This document shows positions 1 to 7,844 of a stretch of DNA of 64,000 bases, one piece after another. The notes beneath the pieces are model-generated. The model saw only the letters and a list, made by a program, of their open reading frames with translations. It had not been told where the DNA came from and ran no database searches. The translations under genes were made by a program, and so were the position numbers. The DNA is taken from positions 1 through 64,000 of the forward strand of contig JAFYQI010000011.1 of the NCBI GenBank assembly GCA_017547175.1. Direction: 5' to 3'. The DNA is from Alistipes sp. (lineage in GTDB: Bacteria > Bacteroidota > Bacteroidia > Bacteroidales > Rikenellaceae). The number at the start of each line of letters is the position of its first letter. Positions within the stretch are counted from its first letter, which is position 1.

Positions 1-194
1 GTTCATAGGTATTAGTGAGCTTAACTGCGACGTGTGACAGAGGACGGTCGTGCAAGGCGAGCGCAGAGCCGCTCGCGAGCTATGCCGAGCCGCCGCCGAC
101 CGAAGAGCAATCAAAGCCAAAGGCTTTGTTGCTCAAGTTAAACTCACTAATAGATTCCCTCTACGTTCTATTGACGGTATGTCTGGCCGCCAAA

Positions 195-218
195 TGTGTG
201 TTACCCACCCCCTAAATC
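195..218 (+). repeat. 24-bp direct repeat, copy 1
   Basis: The 24 bases starting TGTGTGTTACCCACCCCC recur exactly at 390-413, 195 bp downstream. A partial, inverted relative (TGTGTGTTACC followed by a C-run) is seen on the minus strand near 6409-6430, also beside a gene end, which suggests a short dispersed intergenic element. Confidence 0.6.
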
Positions 219-323
219 CCCCTCCTGTGAGGGGAACTTGGTCGCTACGCTCCGCCAGTGGATTGAGAGTTATAGATCGAGGGTTACATGGGTAAGTAAT
301 TCTCTGGTTACTTATCATGCTTG

Positions 324-357
324 GAAAGCCTTCCCAATTTTGGGAGGGCTTTTCTTT
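324..357 (+). terminator. Hairpin followed by T-rich tract
   Basis: An inverted repeat (AAAGCCTTCCCAA / TTGGGAGGGCTTT with few loop bases) is followed by TTCTTTTT. It has the form of an intrinsic terminator reading rightward, but no plus-strand gene that it would serve is visible in the window. Confidence 0.45.
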
Positions 358-389
358 TTAACCCTTCATATAATGGTGGTGGGACCACT

Positions 390-413
390 TGTGTGTTACC
401 CACCCCCTAAATC
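390..413 (+). repeat. 24-bp direct repeat, copy 2
   Basis: Exact second copy of the repeat at 195-218. It lies 52 bp beyond the 3' end of the minus-strand metalloprotease-like gene. Confidence 0.6.
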
Positions 414-465
414 GCATCACCTGAAAAAGTCGGTGGGGATTGAAAAAGATCAGGCGAAAATTGTT

Positions 466-1512
466 TTACTTAAACAGCGTTCGAATAAAGTGAGATTGTT
501 GCTCTTTGTCGATGCCCAATAGTGTGAAAACTTCATCGTATGTGGTTGCTTCAAAGAGCGGCAACACCTTTGATTCGCCACCTTGTTGTAAGGTATATTC
601 GATGATGGCAGCCGCTACCACATTGGATAATTGCACCTCGTTACCCAATGGAGCGTTGAGTGATTCTTGTGTGCTCAAATCATTGTTGTTCAGTATTATA
701 TATTTTTTGGCAATCGACTTTATATCTTTATAAGGTTGTTCGGCCATGCCCCCGTAATAGGTGGCTATACCTTCGTGAAGAAATAGCGGTGCATCGGGAT
801 AGCGTGGCAGCATAATCGCATGCACGATTTCGTGAATGTGGTTCAACCTTGTGGAGAGAATCAGATTATGGATAGTTCGGCCGGCAAAGGGCTTGTGTGA
901 GCGCATGGGAGTATAGCTAAGCCCGATCATTGCAGAGCATTCATCGATACTACCTGCTACCACATAGGTAATAGGAATTTTATGATCTAATTGATAGCTG
1001 CCAATAAACGATTCAGCAAATCGTGCAGATTCTTTCATCTTTTTTCGATCAGCCACAACACCAAGCCCGATATAAAAATTGACACATCCGATACGATGCG
1101 ATGCATAGCGGTTTTTTGTAGCATCGAAATAATTCATCAAACGCCATCCATCATCGGTCTGCATGGCGCAAACTTTATAAATGGCGTTGATCAAACCTCT
1201 TTTGATTGCCTCGTCGGGGTAGTAGGCTATCGTGTTAATTTCGTAGATCTTATCGGTGAGTTTGCGGATATTGTAGGTGTTGAGTAGTCCGTCTTTGTGC
1301 GCTCCTACGAGAATATCGTGACTATCTTGTACCCAAAACGGTGACGTGTCGCTCCCTTTGGCAACAGCATTTACATAACCTTCCCATACCTGCTGGATCG
1401 TAGCGATGTTCTCATCGTTGCTGAAATAGCCCAATTCAGATGAAAAAGTTAGTAGTTGGGCATTGGCTTTCAGAGCGAAGGCCAGTAAAAGGAAGGTTAA
1501 AATACGTTTCAT
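466..1512 (-). CDS. Secreted metalloprotease-like protein (gluzincin-type)
   Basis: The 348-residue product starts with a typical Sec signal peptide (MKRILTFLLLAFALKANAQ, cleavage after ANA), so it should be periplasmic or exported. Residues 227-231 read HEIVH, and a second motif HEGIATYYGG follows at 246-255. HExxH with a glutamate about 19 residues later is the zinc-binding arrangement of gluzincin peptidases such as the peptidase MA-like group, so H227, H231 and E247 are the likely ligands and E228 the catalytic base. The rest of the protein is not recognised. It stands alone, facing left into the intergenic repeats. A peptidase role follows from the motif only; substrate unknown. Confidence 0.6.
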   Translation of the reverse strand: MKRILTFLLLAFALKANAQLLTFSSELGYFSNDENIATIQQVWEGYVNAVAKGSDTSPFWVQDSHDILVGAHKDGLLNTYNIRKLTDKIYEINTIAYYPDEAIKRGLINAIYKVCAMQTDDGWRLMNYFDATKNRYASHRIGCVNFYIGLGVVADRKKMKESARFAESFIGSYQLDHKIPITYVVAGSIDECSAMIGLSYTPMRSHKPFAGRTIHNLILSTRLNHIHEIVHAIMLPRYPDAPLFLHEGIATYYGGMAEQPYKDIKSIAKKYIILNNNDLSTQESLNAPLGNEVQLSNVVAAAIIEYTLQQGGESKVLPLFEATTYDEVFTLLGIDKEQQSHFIRTLFK

Positions 1513-1662
1513 AATCTCATGCTGTTTATTTATTATACAAACGAGTTCTTCCCGCTTTTTGTTGTATCGATTTATAAATCCGTTTCAGGAGGTCATTCCT
1601 TTTAACCTTTAAAATTCAAGAAGTTTGACTCGAAATCAGATTAGAACTTTGCCTATTTTCCC

Positions 1663-1670
1663 TATCTTTG
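1663..1670 (+). promoter_or_regulatory. -7 box (TATCTTTG) of the YjbR-type gene
   Basis: TATCTTTG matches the Bacteroidota -7 consensus TAnnTTTG and lies 22 bp before the ATG of the downstream gene. No TTTG is found at the usual 19-23 bp upstream. Confidence 0.5.
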
Positions 1671-1692
1671 TTGGAAGAAAAAAGAATAGAAG

Positions 1693-2091
1693 ATGGATAT
1701 CGTTGATTTTCGTGCCTATTGCCTATCGCTGCCCGAGGTGGAGGAGTGCCTGCCGTTTGATGATGTGACCCTCGTTTTTAAGGTGGCGGGACGGATGTTT
1801 GCGGTGGTGGGGTTGGATAATCCGATCGGTTTTGTCGTGAAGTGTGATCCAGAGCGAGTCACCGCCTTGCGCGATCAATATCCACAGGTATTGCCCGCCT
1901 TCCACTTTAATAAGAAGCATTGGAACTCGATACGGTTCGTAGGAGCGATGTCGGATGAGGAGTTGCGACGCGAGATACGCCACTCCTACTTGTTGGTTGT
2001 GGGGCAGAATGTAACACCCAAAGCGCGGAGGGTGGAATTGTTAGAAATAGCCAAGAATGAAGGGGTTATAGATGATGCGGAGCGTTTTTAA
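1693..2091 (+). CDS. MmcQ/YjbR family protein
   Basis: The 132-residue product has the layout of the MmcQ/YjbR family: an N-terminal helix-rich start (VDFRAYCLSLPEVEECLPF), a strand motif around DDVTLVFKVAGRMFAVV, and the typical HFNKKHWNSIRF segment near residues 76-87. Members are small CyaY-like-fold proteins often called DNA-binding; their cellular role is not well established. Length fits the family. Its 3' end overlaps the stop of the convergent HD gene by 4 bp. Confidence 0.8.
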   Translation: MDIVDFRAYCLSLPEVEECLPFDDVTLVFKVAGRMFAVVGLDNPIGFVVKCDPERVTALRDQYPQVLPAFHFNKKHWNSIRFVGAMSDEELRREIRHSYLLVVGQNVTPKARRVELLEIAKNEGVIDDAERF

Positions 2092-2711
2092 CGCTCCGTT
2101 TCTGCGTCAAAGAGGCTGTCGAAGTGTTTACGTAATGCCTCGCGGTCGCGGATCAAGGTGCGGAGTTCGGCCATGCGAGCCTCCTTTTCTGGGTCGGGAA
2201 TCCAAAGGCGAAGGTAGCCCCCTTCGGCATATTTTTCCAGCAGGTGCGCCACAAAACGGCGAAAATGCTCCTCGCGGTCGAAGGCAGGGTAGTGCGTCAG
2301 GCCGTATTGCACCGTGCGACGCAGAATCAGGGTAGGATCAATCGTACGGTCGGCCTCGGCTACGATGCGCCCATAAATCGTGCGGGGCTCATGGCCGGAT
2401 GAGGCGCGGTGATCCTCCGCAGCTTCGGCCATCAGGGTGATCTCCTCCTCCGTGAACCAGTTGCGTAGCGTCTGATCGGCTCGGATAATCGCGCCTGAAT
2501 GGAGGTGGTGCTCCTCGCGACCAAATGCTAAGCCCGTATCGTGGAAGGCGGCAATCGTGTAGGCCAGCTCTTCGCGAGCACCGTGCAGATGTGCCAGGCG
2601 CACACTTTCACGGATCACCAGTTCAGCATGGTCGCGACGGTGGGCTGTGTCGAAATGGTCGTAGCGGGGGAGAATCTCCGTTTCGATGTAGTGTTTCAGT
2701 GCGCTCATCAT
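2088..2711 (-). CDS. HD-domain phosphohydrolase
   Basis: This 207-residue protein carries an N-terminal HD domain: H-RRDH near residues 21-27 and AAFHDTGLAF near 50-59 provide the metal-binding His and Asp residues of the HD superfamily. Such proteins hydrolyse phosphoesters, often of nucleotides; the substrate cannot be read from the sequence. The start codon overlaps the mutY stop by 4 bp, so the two genes are translationally coupled and co-transcribed. A role with MutY in nucleotide or DNA maintenance is only suggested by this coupling. Confidence 0.75.
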   Translation of the reverse strand: MMSALKHYIETEILPRYDHFDTAHRRDHAELVIRESVRLAHLHGAREELAYTIAAFHDTGLAFGREEHHLHSGAIIRADQTLRNWFTEEEITLMAEAAEDHRASSGHEPRTIYGRIVAEADRTIDPTLILRRTVQYGLTHYPAFDREEHFRRFVAHLLEKYAEGGYLRLWIPDPEKEARMAELRTLIRDREALRKHFDSLFDAETER

Positions 2712-3751
2712 CGCTCCAGGTATTTTTCGGTCAGTCGCGCTACGGCATAGTCGTCTAACTCCTCCTCGCGGATGCAGGTTGTGCCGTCTATAGCGGGTAG
2801 CTGCTCAACCTCAATGCGGTAGAAGGTGGTGTGCAGTCGTTGGTGGGAGAGCTGATGGAGCGCCATGGGGCGGGTCTCTCGAAGTGTAAAGGACTGCTCG
2901 CCAAGCCATGTACGAAACGGATCGGATTGGATGAGCGTTGCGAAATCGGTCACTTCCGAGGTCTCTATCAGCGGAAATTCATACAATCCCTGCCAGATAT
3001 CACCCCCCTCGCGACGATGCAGGAGTGTTTGTCCGTTGGCTTGCAGATGCAGGTAGTGAAAATAGCGATCGCGAATCTTGGTGCGACCTTGCTTGACGGG
3101 GCGAACGGCCACGGTACCTACGGTCAGCGCCTGACAGATATCGCGCAGAGGACAGCTGTCGCAATGCGGATTTTGGGGCGTGCAGCAGGTGGCTCCAAAG
3201 TCCATAATGGCCTGGTTGTAGGTGGCCGCGTGTTGCTTATCGAGCAACTCCTGCGCCAAGGTGGCATAGGTGCGCTTACCCTCGGTGGTGTCAATGGGGA
3301 TGTCGAGGTCAAACAGACGGCTCAGCACGCGATAGACGTTGCCATCGACCACCGCATGGGGCAGGTCGTAGGCCAGTGAGGCAATGGCTGCGGCAGTGTA
3401 GTCGCCCACACCACGCAGGGAGCGAATTGCGTCGTGATCGGCAGGAAATTTTCCGCCAAACTCGGCAACCACCTGGCGCGCTGCTGCATGCAGATTGCGG
3501 GCACGGCTGTAGTAGCCCAACCCTTGCCACAACTTCAGCACCTCATCCTCCGAGGCAGCGGCCAATAATTCGATGCGCGGGAAACGCTCCGTGAAGCGAA
3601 GGTAGTAGGCGAGCCCCTGCTCGACACGTGTCTGTTGCAGAATCACCTCCGAGAGCCAGATGCAGTAGGCATCGCGCGTCTGTCGCCAAGGAAGTTGGCG
3701 ACCATGCTCCGAGTACCAGGCAATCAGCGTGGAGGCAATAGGGTGTTTCAT
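2708..3751 (-). CDS. mutY: A/G-specific adenine glycosylase MutY
   Basis: The 347-residue protein removes adenine mispaired with guanine or 8-oxoguanine in base-excision repair. Near the N terminus WLSEVILQQTRVEQG carries the catalytic glutamate of MutY. The helix-hairpin-helix LRGVGDYTAAA follows near residue 114, then the catalytic aspartate in AIMDFGATCC. The 4Fe-4S loop is complete, with cysteine spacing C-x6-C-x2-C-x5-C in CTPQNPHCDSCPLRDIC. The C-terminal part from about 225 matches the NUDIX-like domain that reads 8-oxoguanine. It is in an operon with the downstream HD gene and just 5 bp after the antiporter start region (read leftward). Confidence 0.95.
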   Translation of the reverse strand: MKHPIASTLIAWYSEHGRQLPWRQTRDAYCIWLSEVILQQTRVEQGLAYYLRFTERFPRIELLAAASEDEVLKLWQGLGYYSRARNLHAAARQVVAEFGGKFPADHDAIRSLRGVGDYTAAAIASLAYDLPHAVVDGNVYRVLSRLFDLDIPIDTTEGKRTYATLAQELLDKQHAATYNQAIMDFGATCCTPQNPHCDSCPLRDICQALTVGTVAVRPVKQGRTKIRDRYFHYLHLQANGQTLLHRREGGDIWQGLYEFPLIETSEVTDFATLIQSDPFRTWLGEQSFTLRETRPMALHQLSHQRLHTTFYRIEVEQLPAIDGTTCIREEELDDYAVARLTEKYLER

Positions 3752-3756
3752 GGCTT

Positions 3757-5253
3757 TTAGTGGAGGTTCATCACTTCGTCAATGCCCATTTCGCGGTAGG
3801 TCGATTCGAGCTCTTCCTTGCGGTCGGAGATCACAAGTAATTTATCGCCCACCAACAGCTCCGTGCTCCCCTGGGGAACGAAGTATTCGCCCTCGCGGCA
3901 AATCATCATCACAAGGGTATTCTCCGGCAGACTGATGTCCTTCAGCGTGCGTCCCGAGCGGAGCATGCCTTCGCCCACCTCAACCTCTGTAAGGCCCGAT
4001 TTCATATCCTCGTGCATGTTGACGTCAAACGACTTTTCGCGCTCTTCGAACGAGAGCCCCAAGACGTTTGCCATGCCACTGACGGTGGTGCCCTGAATCA
4101 GCAGCGAGAGAATCGTCGAAAGGAATACTACGTTGAACATCAGCTCGGCATGAGGCAACTCGGCGACTACGGGATAGAGGGCAAAGAGAATGGGGACAGC
4201 ACCACGCAGACCCACCCATGAAATGTAGAGTCGCGCCTTACGCGAGAAGCTACGGAAGGGAGCCAGCGACAGGAAGACCGCCAACGGACGTGCCAGGACA
4301 ATCATGAAGAAGCCGACCAAGCCACCCAGGATCAAGACCTCGGGTTGGAACAACTCGCGCGTGTCGACCAACAGACCCAACATGAGGAACATCACGATCT
4401 GCATCAGCCAGGTGAAACCATCGAAAAAGACGGTTAATGTGCGCTTCTGCGTAATACGGTGGTTGCCCACTACCAAACCCGAAATATAGACAGCTAGGTA
4501 GCCGTTACCATGTACCAGATCGGTGAACGAGAACGAGAAGAAGATAAAGGCCAAGAGCAACACCGAGTAGAGCGAGGTGTTCTCCAGGTTGATGCGGTTA
4601 ATCGACCAGATGGCGGCTCGACCAATCAGGTAACCCATCAAGGCACCCACCACAAGTTGCACCACTACGTTGAGAAGGTTGGCACCAATGCCGGTCGAAA
4701 CTCCGTTGTGCGATATGATGCCGATCATGAGCACCGTCAGCATGTAGGCCATCGGGTCGTTTGATCCACTCTCCAGCTCCAGCATTGGGCGCAACTTTTC
4801 GCGCAGACCCTGCTTCTTCGAGCGCAGAATCGAGAATACCGAGGCCGAGTCGGTCGAAGACATCGTCGCTGCCAACAGCAGAGCCATCGGGAAGGAGATC
4901 TCAAAACCCAGCAATGGGGCTATGAGCGAGACAAACGCGGCGAGAATCAGCGCCGTGAGCACCACACCGATAGTGGCTAAAACCAAACCCGGTCCGATGA
5001 TGGGGCGAATCTCCTGAAATTGGGTGTCCATACCGCCCGAAAAGAGGATGATACAGAGTGCCACCATGCCGATGAATTGCGTCAGCTCGGGCGAGTTGAA
5101 GGATATGAAGTTCCAGCCGAAGATCATACCTACGCCCAAGAAGAGCAACAGGGCAGGGGCACCAAAACGATAGGCCACCTTACCGGCCAATACGGCCACA
5201 AAGAGGAGTAATGCTCCTACCAGGACAAAATGTTCACCACTAATTTCAAACAT
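3757..5253 (-). CDS. K+/H+ (CPA1-type) antiporter with TrkA-C domain
   Basis: This 498-residue inner-membrane protein has about a dozen hydrophobic segments from residue 8 to about 385 and resembles the NhaP2/CvrA group of monovalent cation:proton antiporters. The segment SSTDSASVFSILR near 133-145 and ESGSNDPMAYMLT near 162-174 are the ion-path motifs, the latter with the ND pair. From about 415 a soluble domain with ENTLVMMICREGEYFVPQG is a TrkA-C (RCK-C) nucleotide- or ligand-sensing module. The likely job is K+ or Na+ export and pH/volume homeostasis. Selectivity for K+ is inferred from family resemblance. Confidence 0.85.
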   Translation of the reverse strand: MFEISGEHFVLVGALLLFVAVLAGKVAYRFGAPALLLFLGVGMIFGWNFISFNSPELTQFIGMVALCIILFSGGMDTQFQEIRPIIGPGLVLATIGVVLTALILAAFVSLIAPLLGFEISFPMALLLAATMSSTDSASVFSILRSKKQGLREKLRPMLELESGSNDPMAYMLTVLMIGIISHNGVSTGIGANLLNVVVQLVVGALMGYLIGRAAIWSINRINLENTSLYSVLLLAFIFFSFSFTDLVHGNGYLAVYISGLVVGNHRITQKRTLTVFFDGFTWLMQIVMFLMLGLLVDTRELFQPEVLILGGLVGFFMIVLARPLAVFLSLAPFRSFSRKARLYISWVGLRGAVPILFALYPVVAELPHAELMFNVVFLSTILSLLIQGTTVSGMANVLGLSFEEREKSFDVNMHEDMKSGLTEVEVGEGMLRSGRTLKDISLPENTLVMMICREGEYFVPQGSTELLVGDKLLVISDRKEELESTYREMGIDEVMNLH

Positions 5254-5329
5254 ATGTTTGTGCGTTTTTTTGCGTCTAATCCGTTTTTGTTAATATTGAG
5301 CCTTTTACCTCTTCTCGTTCTCGTTGGCG

Positions 5330-5845
5330 CTATTGTTTAGCCGAGCGATCGAGGTAACGAACATCCGTCAAGGGGTGATATTCGTAGTCGAGGTACTCAT
5401 AGGCTTGCATAGCGACAAAACTTAAATCCGACGAGCGGTAGATTGCCACGGCGATTCCCGATACCGACCCCTTGTCGTTGGCCAGAAGTTTGAGGTAGGC
5501 CGCTTCGTCCACCAGGCGCAGAATCTCACGACGTTGTTCAATAGGGTAGAATCGCTCCTCGTATTTCAGCGGGCGATTCGTCGCCTTGTGCCAAGGTTGG
5601 CCTTCGTTATCGAAGATGCGTGTGCAGAGCAACAGAAGACCGACGATAATTGTAGCTCCGGCCAGCAGTAGCAGCGACGAACTGATATCTGCCGAATATG
5701 CTTCCACGTCTAATGCGTAATTCAATGTCACCAAAACAATGCCGATCACAAGCACCAAAATCGACACCATAAGACTCTTTTTGTGACGCACTACTACGTC
5801 ACCGGGCAAGGCATACATTGCCTCGCAAATTGTTTTTTTATCCAT
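5330..5845 (-). CDS. Hypothetical membrane protein
   Basis: The 171-residue product has two hydrophobic segments (about 27-46 and 57-76) with short charged flanks, then a soluble C-terminal part of about 90 residues. No family was recognised. It sits upstream of, and in the same direction as, the antiporter, with a 76-bp gap, so joint transcription is possible. The start gives a short cytoplasmic N terminus and the frame is uninterrupted. Confidence 0.6.
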   Translation of the reverse strand: MDKKTICEAMYALPGDVVVRHKKSLMVSILVLVIGIVLVTLNYALDVEAYSADISSSLLLLAGATIIVGLLLLCTRIFDNEGQPWHKATNRPLKYEERFYPIEQRREILRLVDEAAYLKLLANDKGSVSGIAVAIYRSSDLSFVAMQAYEYLDYEYHPLTDVRYLDRSAKQ

Positions 5846-5905
5846 GTTTTATATGATTGATTATTTCGTAAAATGTTTGAGCTCTGTTGAAGATTCCAAA
5901 CACTA

Positions 5906-6289
5906 CTAAATAATCAACCGGCACAAACGGCTCAATGCGGTCGGCATTTGTCGTTGTGTGACGGCCTTGGGGCTAAGTTGCCCTCCATGGAATTGAGGTT
6001 TTGAGCTTGTGGGTGCGATAGGGTGCATCGTGAGCCACGTGTGATGGCGCGACGCCCCCTTTTTGTGCGGGATTCGGATTGTGAGAATCGTGTTCGAGGA
6101 GGTTTGGACACCTGTATTGATCGTACTCAGGTTCGAGTATTCGTGCAATACGGTTTGTGCCAACTGCAGCCCCGAGCAGTCCGCAATGTTTGCTTGTTGA
6201 TACACGGCGTGGCTCTTCGGCTCGGTGTTTATCGTCACCAAGCAGAGTACAACGGTTAACAGCAAAGCTATGTTTCGCATCCAACGCAT
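5906..6289 (-). CDS. Small putative secreted protein
   Basis: The 127-residue frame begins with an apparent signal peptide (MRNIALLLTVVLCLVTINT after an optional three-residue extension). The rest has no recognised domain and is rich in S, T, H and Q. A -7 box TATCTTTG on the minus strand at 6296-6303 ends 6 bp before the ATG, so the message would be nearly leaderless or start at the second Met (6280). Other frames here are open too, so this is a moderate-confidence call. Confidence 0.45.
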   Translation of the reverse strand: MRWMRNIALLLTVVLCLVTINTEPKSHAVYQQANIADCSGLQLAQTVLHEYSNLSTINTGVQTSSNTILTIRIPHKKGASRHHTWLTMHPIAPTSSKPQFHGGQLSPKAVTQRQMPTALSRLCRLII

Positions 6290-6295
6290 ACCTTA

Positions 6296-6303
6296 CAAAG
6301 ATA
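6296..6303 (-). promoter_or_regulatory. -7 box abutting the start of the small secreted protein
   Basis: TATCTTTG read on the minus strand fits TAnnTTTG. The expected transcription start is 0-4 bp from the ATG at 6289. No clear -33 element was found. Confidence 0.4.
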
Positions 6304-6445
6304 CGGCCTTTCTGCTGAAATTAAAAATTATGAATTAAGAATTAAAAATTAAATAACACAACGATTGGACAACCTGTAGCGTCAAAGCCCCCTTTATAGC
6401 AAGGGTTTTTGGGGGGATAGGTAACACACAATATATTAAAAGCAA

Positions 6446-6473
6446 CAAAGGCCTCCCACATGGGAGGCCTTTG
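6446..6473 (-). terminator. Intrinsic terminator after the CoA-transferase gene
   Basis: A perfect 13-bp stem (CAAAGGCCTCCCA / TGGGAGGCCTTTG) with a 2-base loop lies 19 bp beyond the stop of the minus-strand CoA-transferase gene. Flanking A/T-rich sequence allows termination. Confidence 0.75.
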
Positions 6474-6492
6474 TGATTACAGGAGCAAACAA

Positions 6493-7812
6493 TTATTTGC
6501 CCATGTAGCTTTTAATATAATGATGGTGCGAACCCCAACGCTCGAAGGCTGCCTTGTCGAGCTCCTCCTGAGCCGACGGGTGGGCAATCGAGATCAAGAG
6601 GCGAGCACGCTCCTGCATCGTCTTACCGTAGAGATCCACAGCACCAAACTCCGTTACGAAGTAGTGGATGTGGTTACGCGTCGTTACGACACCGGCACCG
6701 TCGAGCAGCGTGGGGCAGATCTTCGATACGCCCTTGTTCGTGATCGAGGGCATGGCGATGATGGCCTTACCGCCCTTCGAAAGCGAAGCGCCGTAAACGA
6801 AGTCAACCTGACCACCTACACCCGACCAGAACTTCGTACCGAGCGAGTCGGCGCAAACCTGACCCGTCAGGTCAACCTGCAGAGCCGAGTTGATAGCCGT
6901 TACGCGGTCGTTCTTCGAGATGATGTAGGGATCGTTCGTGTAACCTACGTCCATCATCAATACACCCGGGTTGTCGTCGATGAAGTCATAAACCTTCTGC
7001 GAACCCATCAAGAAGGTCGAAACCATCTTACCCTGGTCGATATTCTTGGCCTCACCGTTGATGACGCCCTTCTCAACGAGGGGCAGAACACCGTCGGCGA
7101 ACATCTCGGTGTGGATACCGAGGTTCTTGTGGCCACCCAGCTGAGCCAATACAGCGTTCGGAATGGCACCGATACCCATCTGGAGCGTAGCACCATCCTC
7201 GATCAGAGCGGCACAGTGCTTACCGATGGCCGTCTCCACCTCGTTCGGGGCGGTGAAGTGAGCCTCCATCAGCGGCGTATCATCCTCGCACCAGATGTCG
7301 ATCTTCTGCATCGGGATCATGGCATCACCGAATGCGCGGGGAACATTCTTGTTCACTACGGCAATCACGTAGTCGGCGCACTCAACGGCAGCCAACGTAG
7401 CATCAACCGACGTACCGAGCGATACGTAACCGTGCTTATCGGGAGGTGTAACCTGAATCATGGCTACGTTGCAGGGAACAGCACCGCAACGATACAGACG
7501 CTGCGTCTCGCTCAGGAAGATGGGAATGTAATCGGCATAACCCGACTGCGTAACCTTGCGCACGTTACCACCTACGAAGAACGAATCGAGCTGGAATACG
7601 CCCTCGAACTTCTCGTCGGCATAGGGAGCCGGACCCTCGGTGTGGAGGTGGTGGATGTGTACGTTCTTCAGCTCACCGCGCTCACCGCGAGCACACATGG
7701 CCTGAATCAGACACTGAGGAGCCGATGCTACGGAGCTCAGGTGTACATGGTCGCCCGACTTGATAACCTTAACGGCCTCTTCAGGCGTCGTGAAATGAAT
7801 AGGTGTCAACAT
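6493..7812 (-). CDS. Acetyl-CoA hydrolase/transferase family (4-hydroxybutyrate CoA-transferase-like)
   Basis: The 439-residue cytoplasmic enzyme belongs to the acetyl-CoA hydrolase/CoA-transferase family (length typical). GIHTEMFADGV contains the catalytic glutamate that forms the glutamyl-CoA intermediate, GIGAIPNAVL is an oxyanion/CoA-binding stretch, and GVGGQVDFVYGAS near 345 is the conserved C-terminal motif. The family moves CoA between acetyl-CoA and short acids such as butyrate, 4-hydroxybutyrate or succinate, fitting acid fermentation. The exact acid cannot be told. It lies 32 bp after infB on the same strand, so read-through from that operon is likely, and it is followed by a strong terminator. 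Confidence 0.85.
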   Translation of the reverse strand: MLTPIHFTTPEEAVKVIKSGDHVHLSSVASAPQCLIQAMCARGERGELKNVHIHHLHTEGPAPYADEKFEGVFQLDSFFVGGNVRKVTQSGYADYIPIFLSETQRLYRCGAVPCNVAMIQVTPPDKHGYVSLGTSVDATLAAVECADYVIAVVNKNVPRAFGDAMIPMQKIDIWCEDDTPLMEAHFTAPNEVETAIGKHCAALIEDGATLQMGIGAIPNAVLAQLGGHKNLGIHTEMFADGVLPLVEKGVINGEAKNIDQGKMVSTFLMGSQKVYDFIDDNPGVLMMDVGYTNDPYIISKNDRVTAINSALQVDLTGQVCADSLGTKFWSGVGGQVDFVYGASLSKGGKAIIAMPSITNKGVSKICPTLLDGAGVVTTRNHIHYFVTEFGAVDLYGKTMQERARLLISIAHPSAQEELDKAAFERWGSHHHYIKSYMGK

Positions 7813-7844
7813 TTTGACTTAAAAATTTTAGGGTTGTTTATAAT

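Larger units (their letters stand above)
1..465. other. Intergenic stretch with repeats and hairpins
   Basis: No convincing gene is seen here; the open frames are short, overlapping and without recognisable protein features. It holds a hairpin at 105-134 (arms GAGCAA..AAAGCC and GGCTTT..TTGCTC), a second hairpin at 324-357 formed by AAGCC-TCCC and GGGA-GGCTT followed by a T-rich run, and two copies of a 24-bp direct repeat. The hairpins could terminate a gene lying left of the window. Confidence 0.5.
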
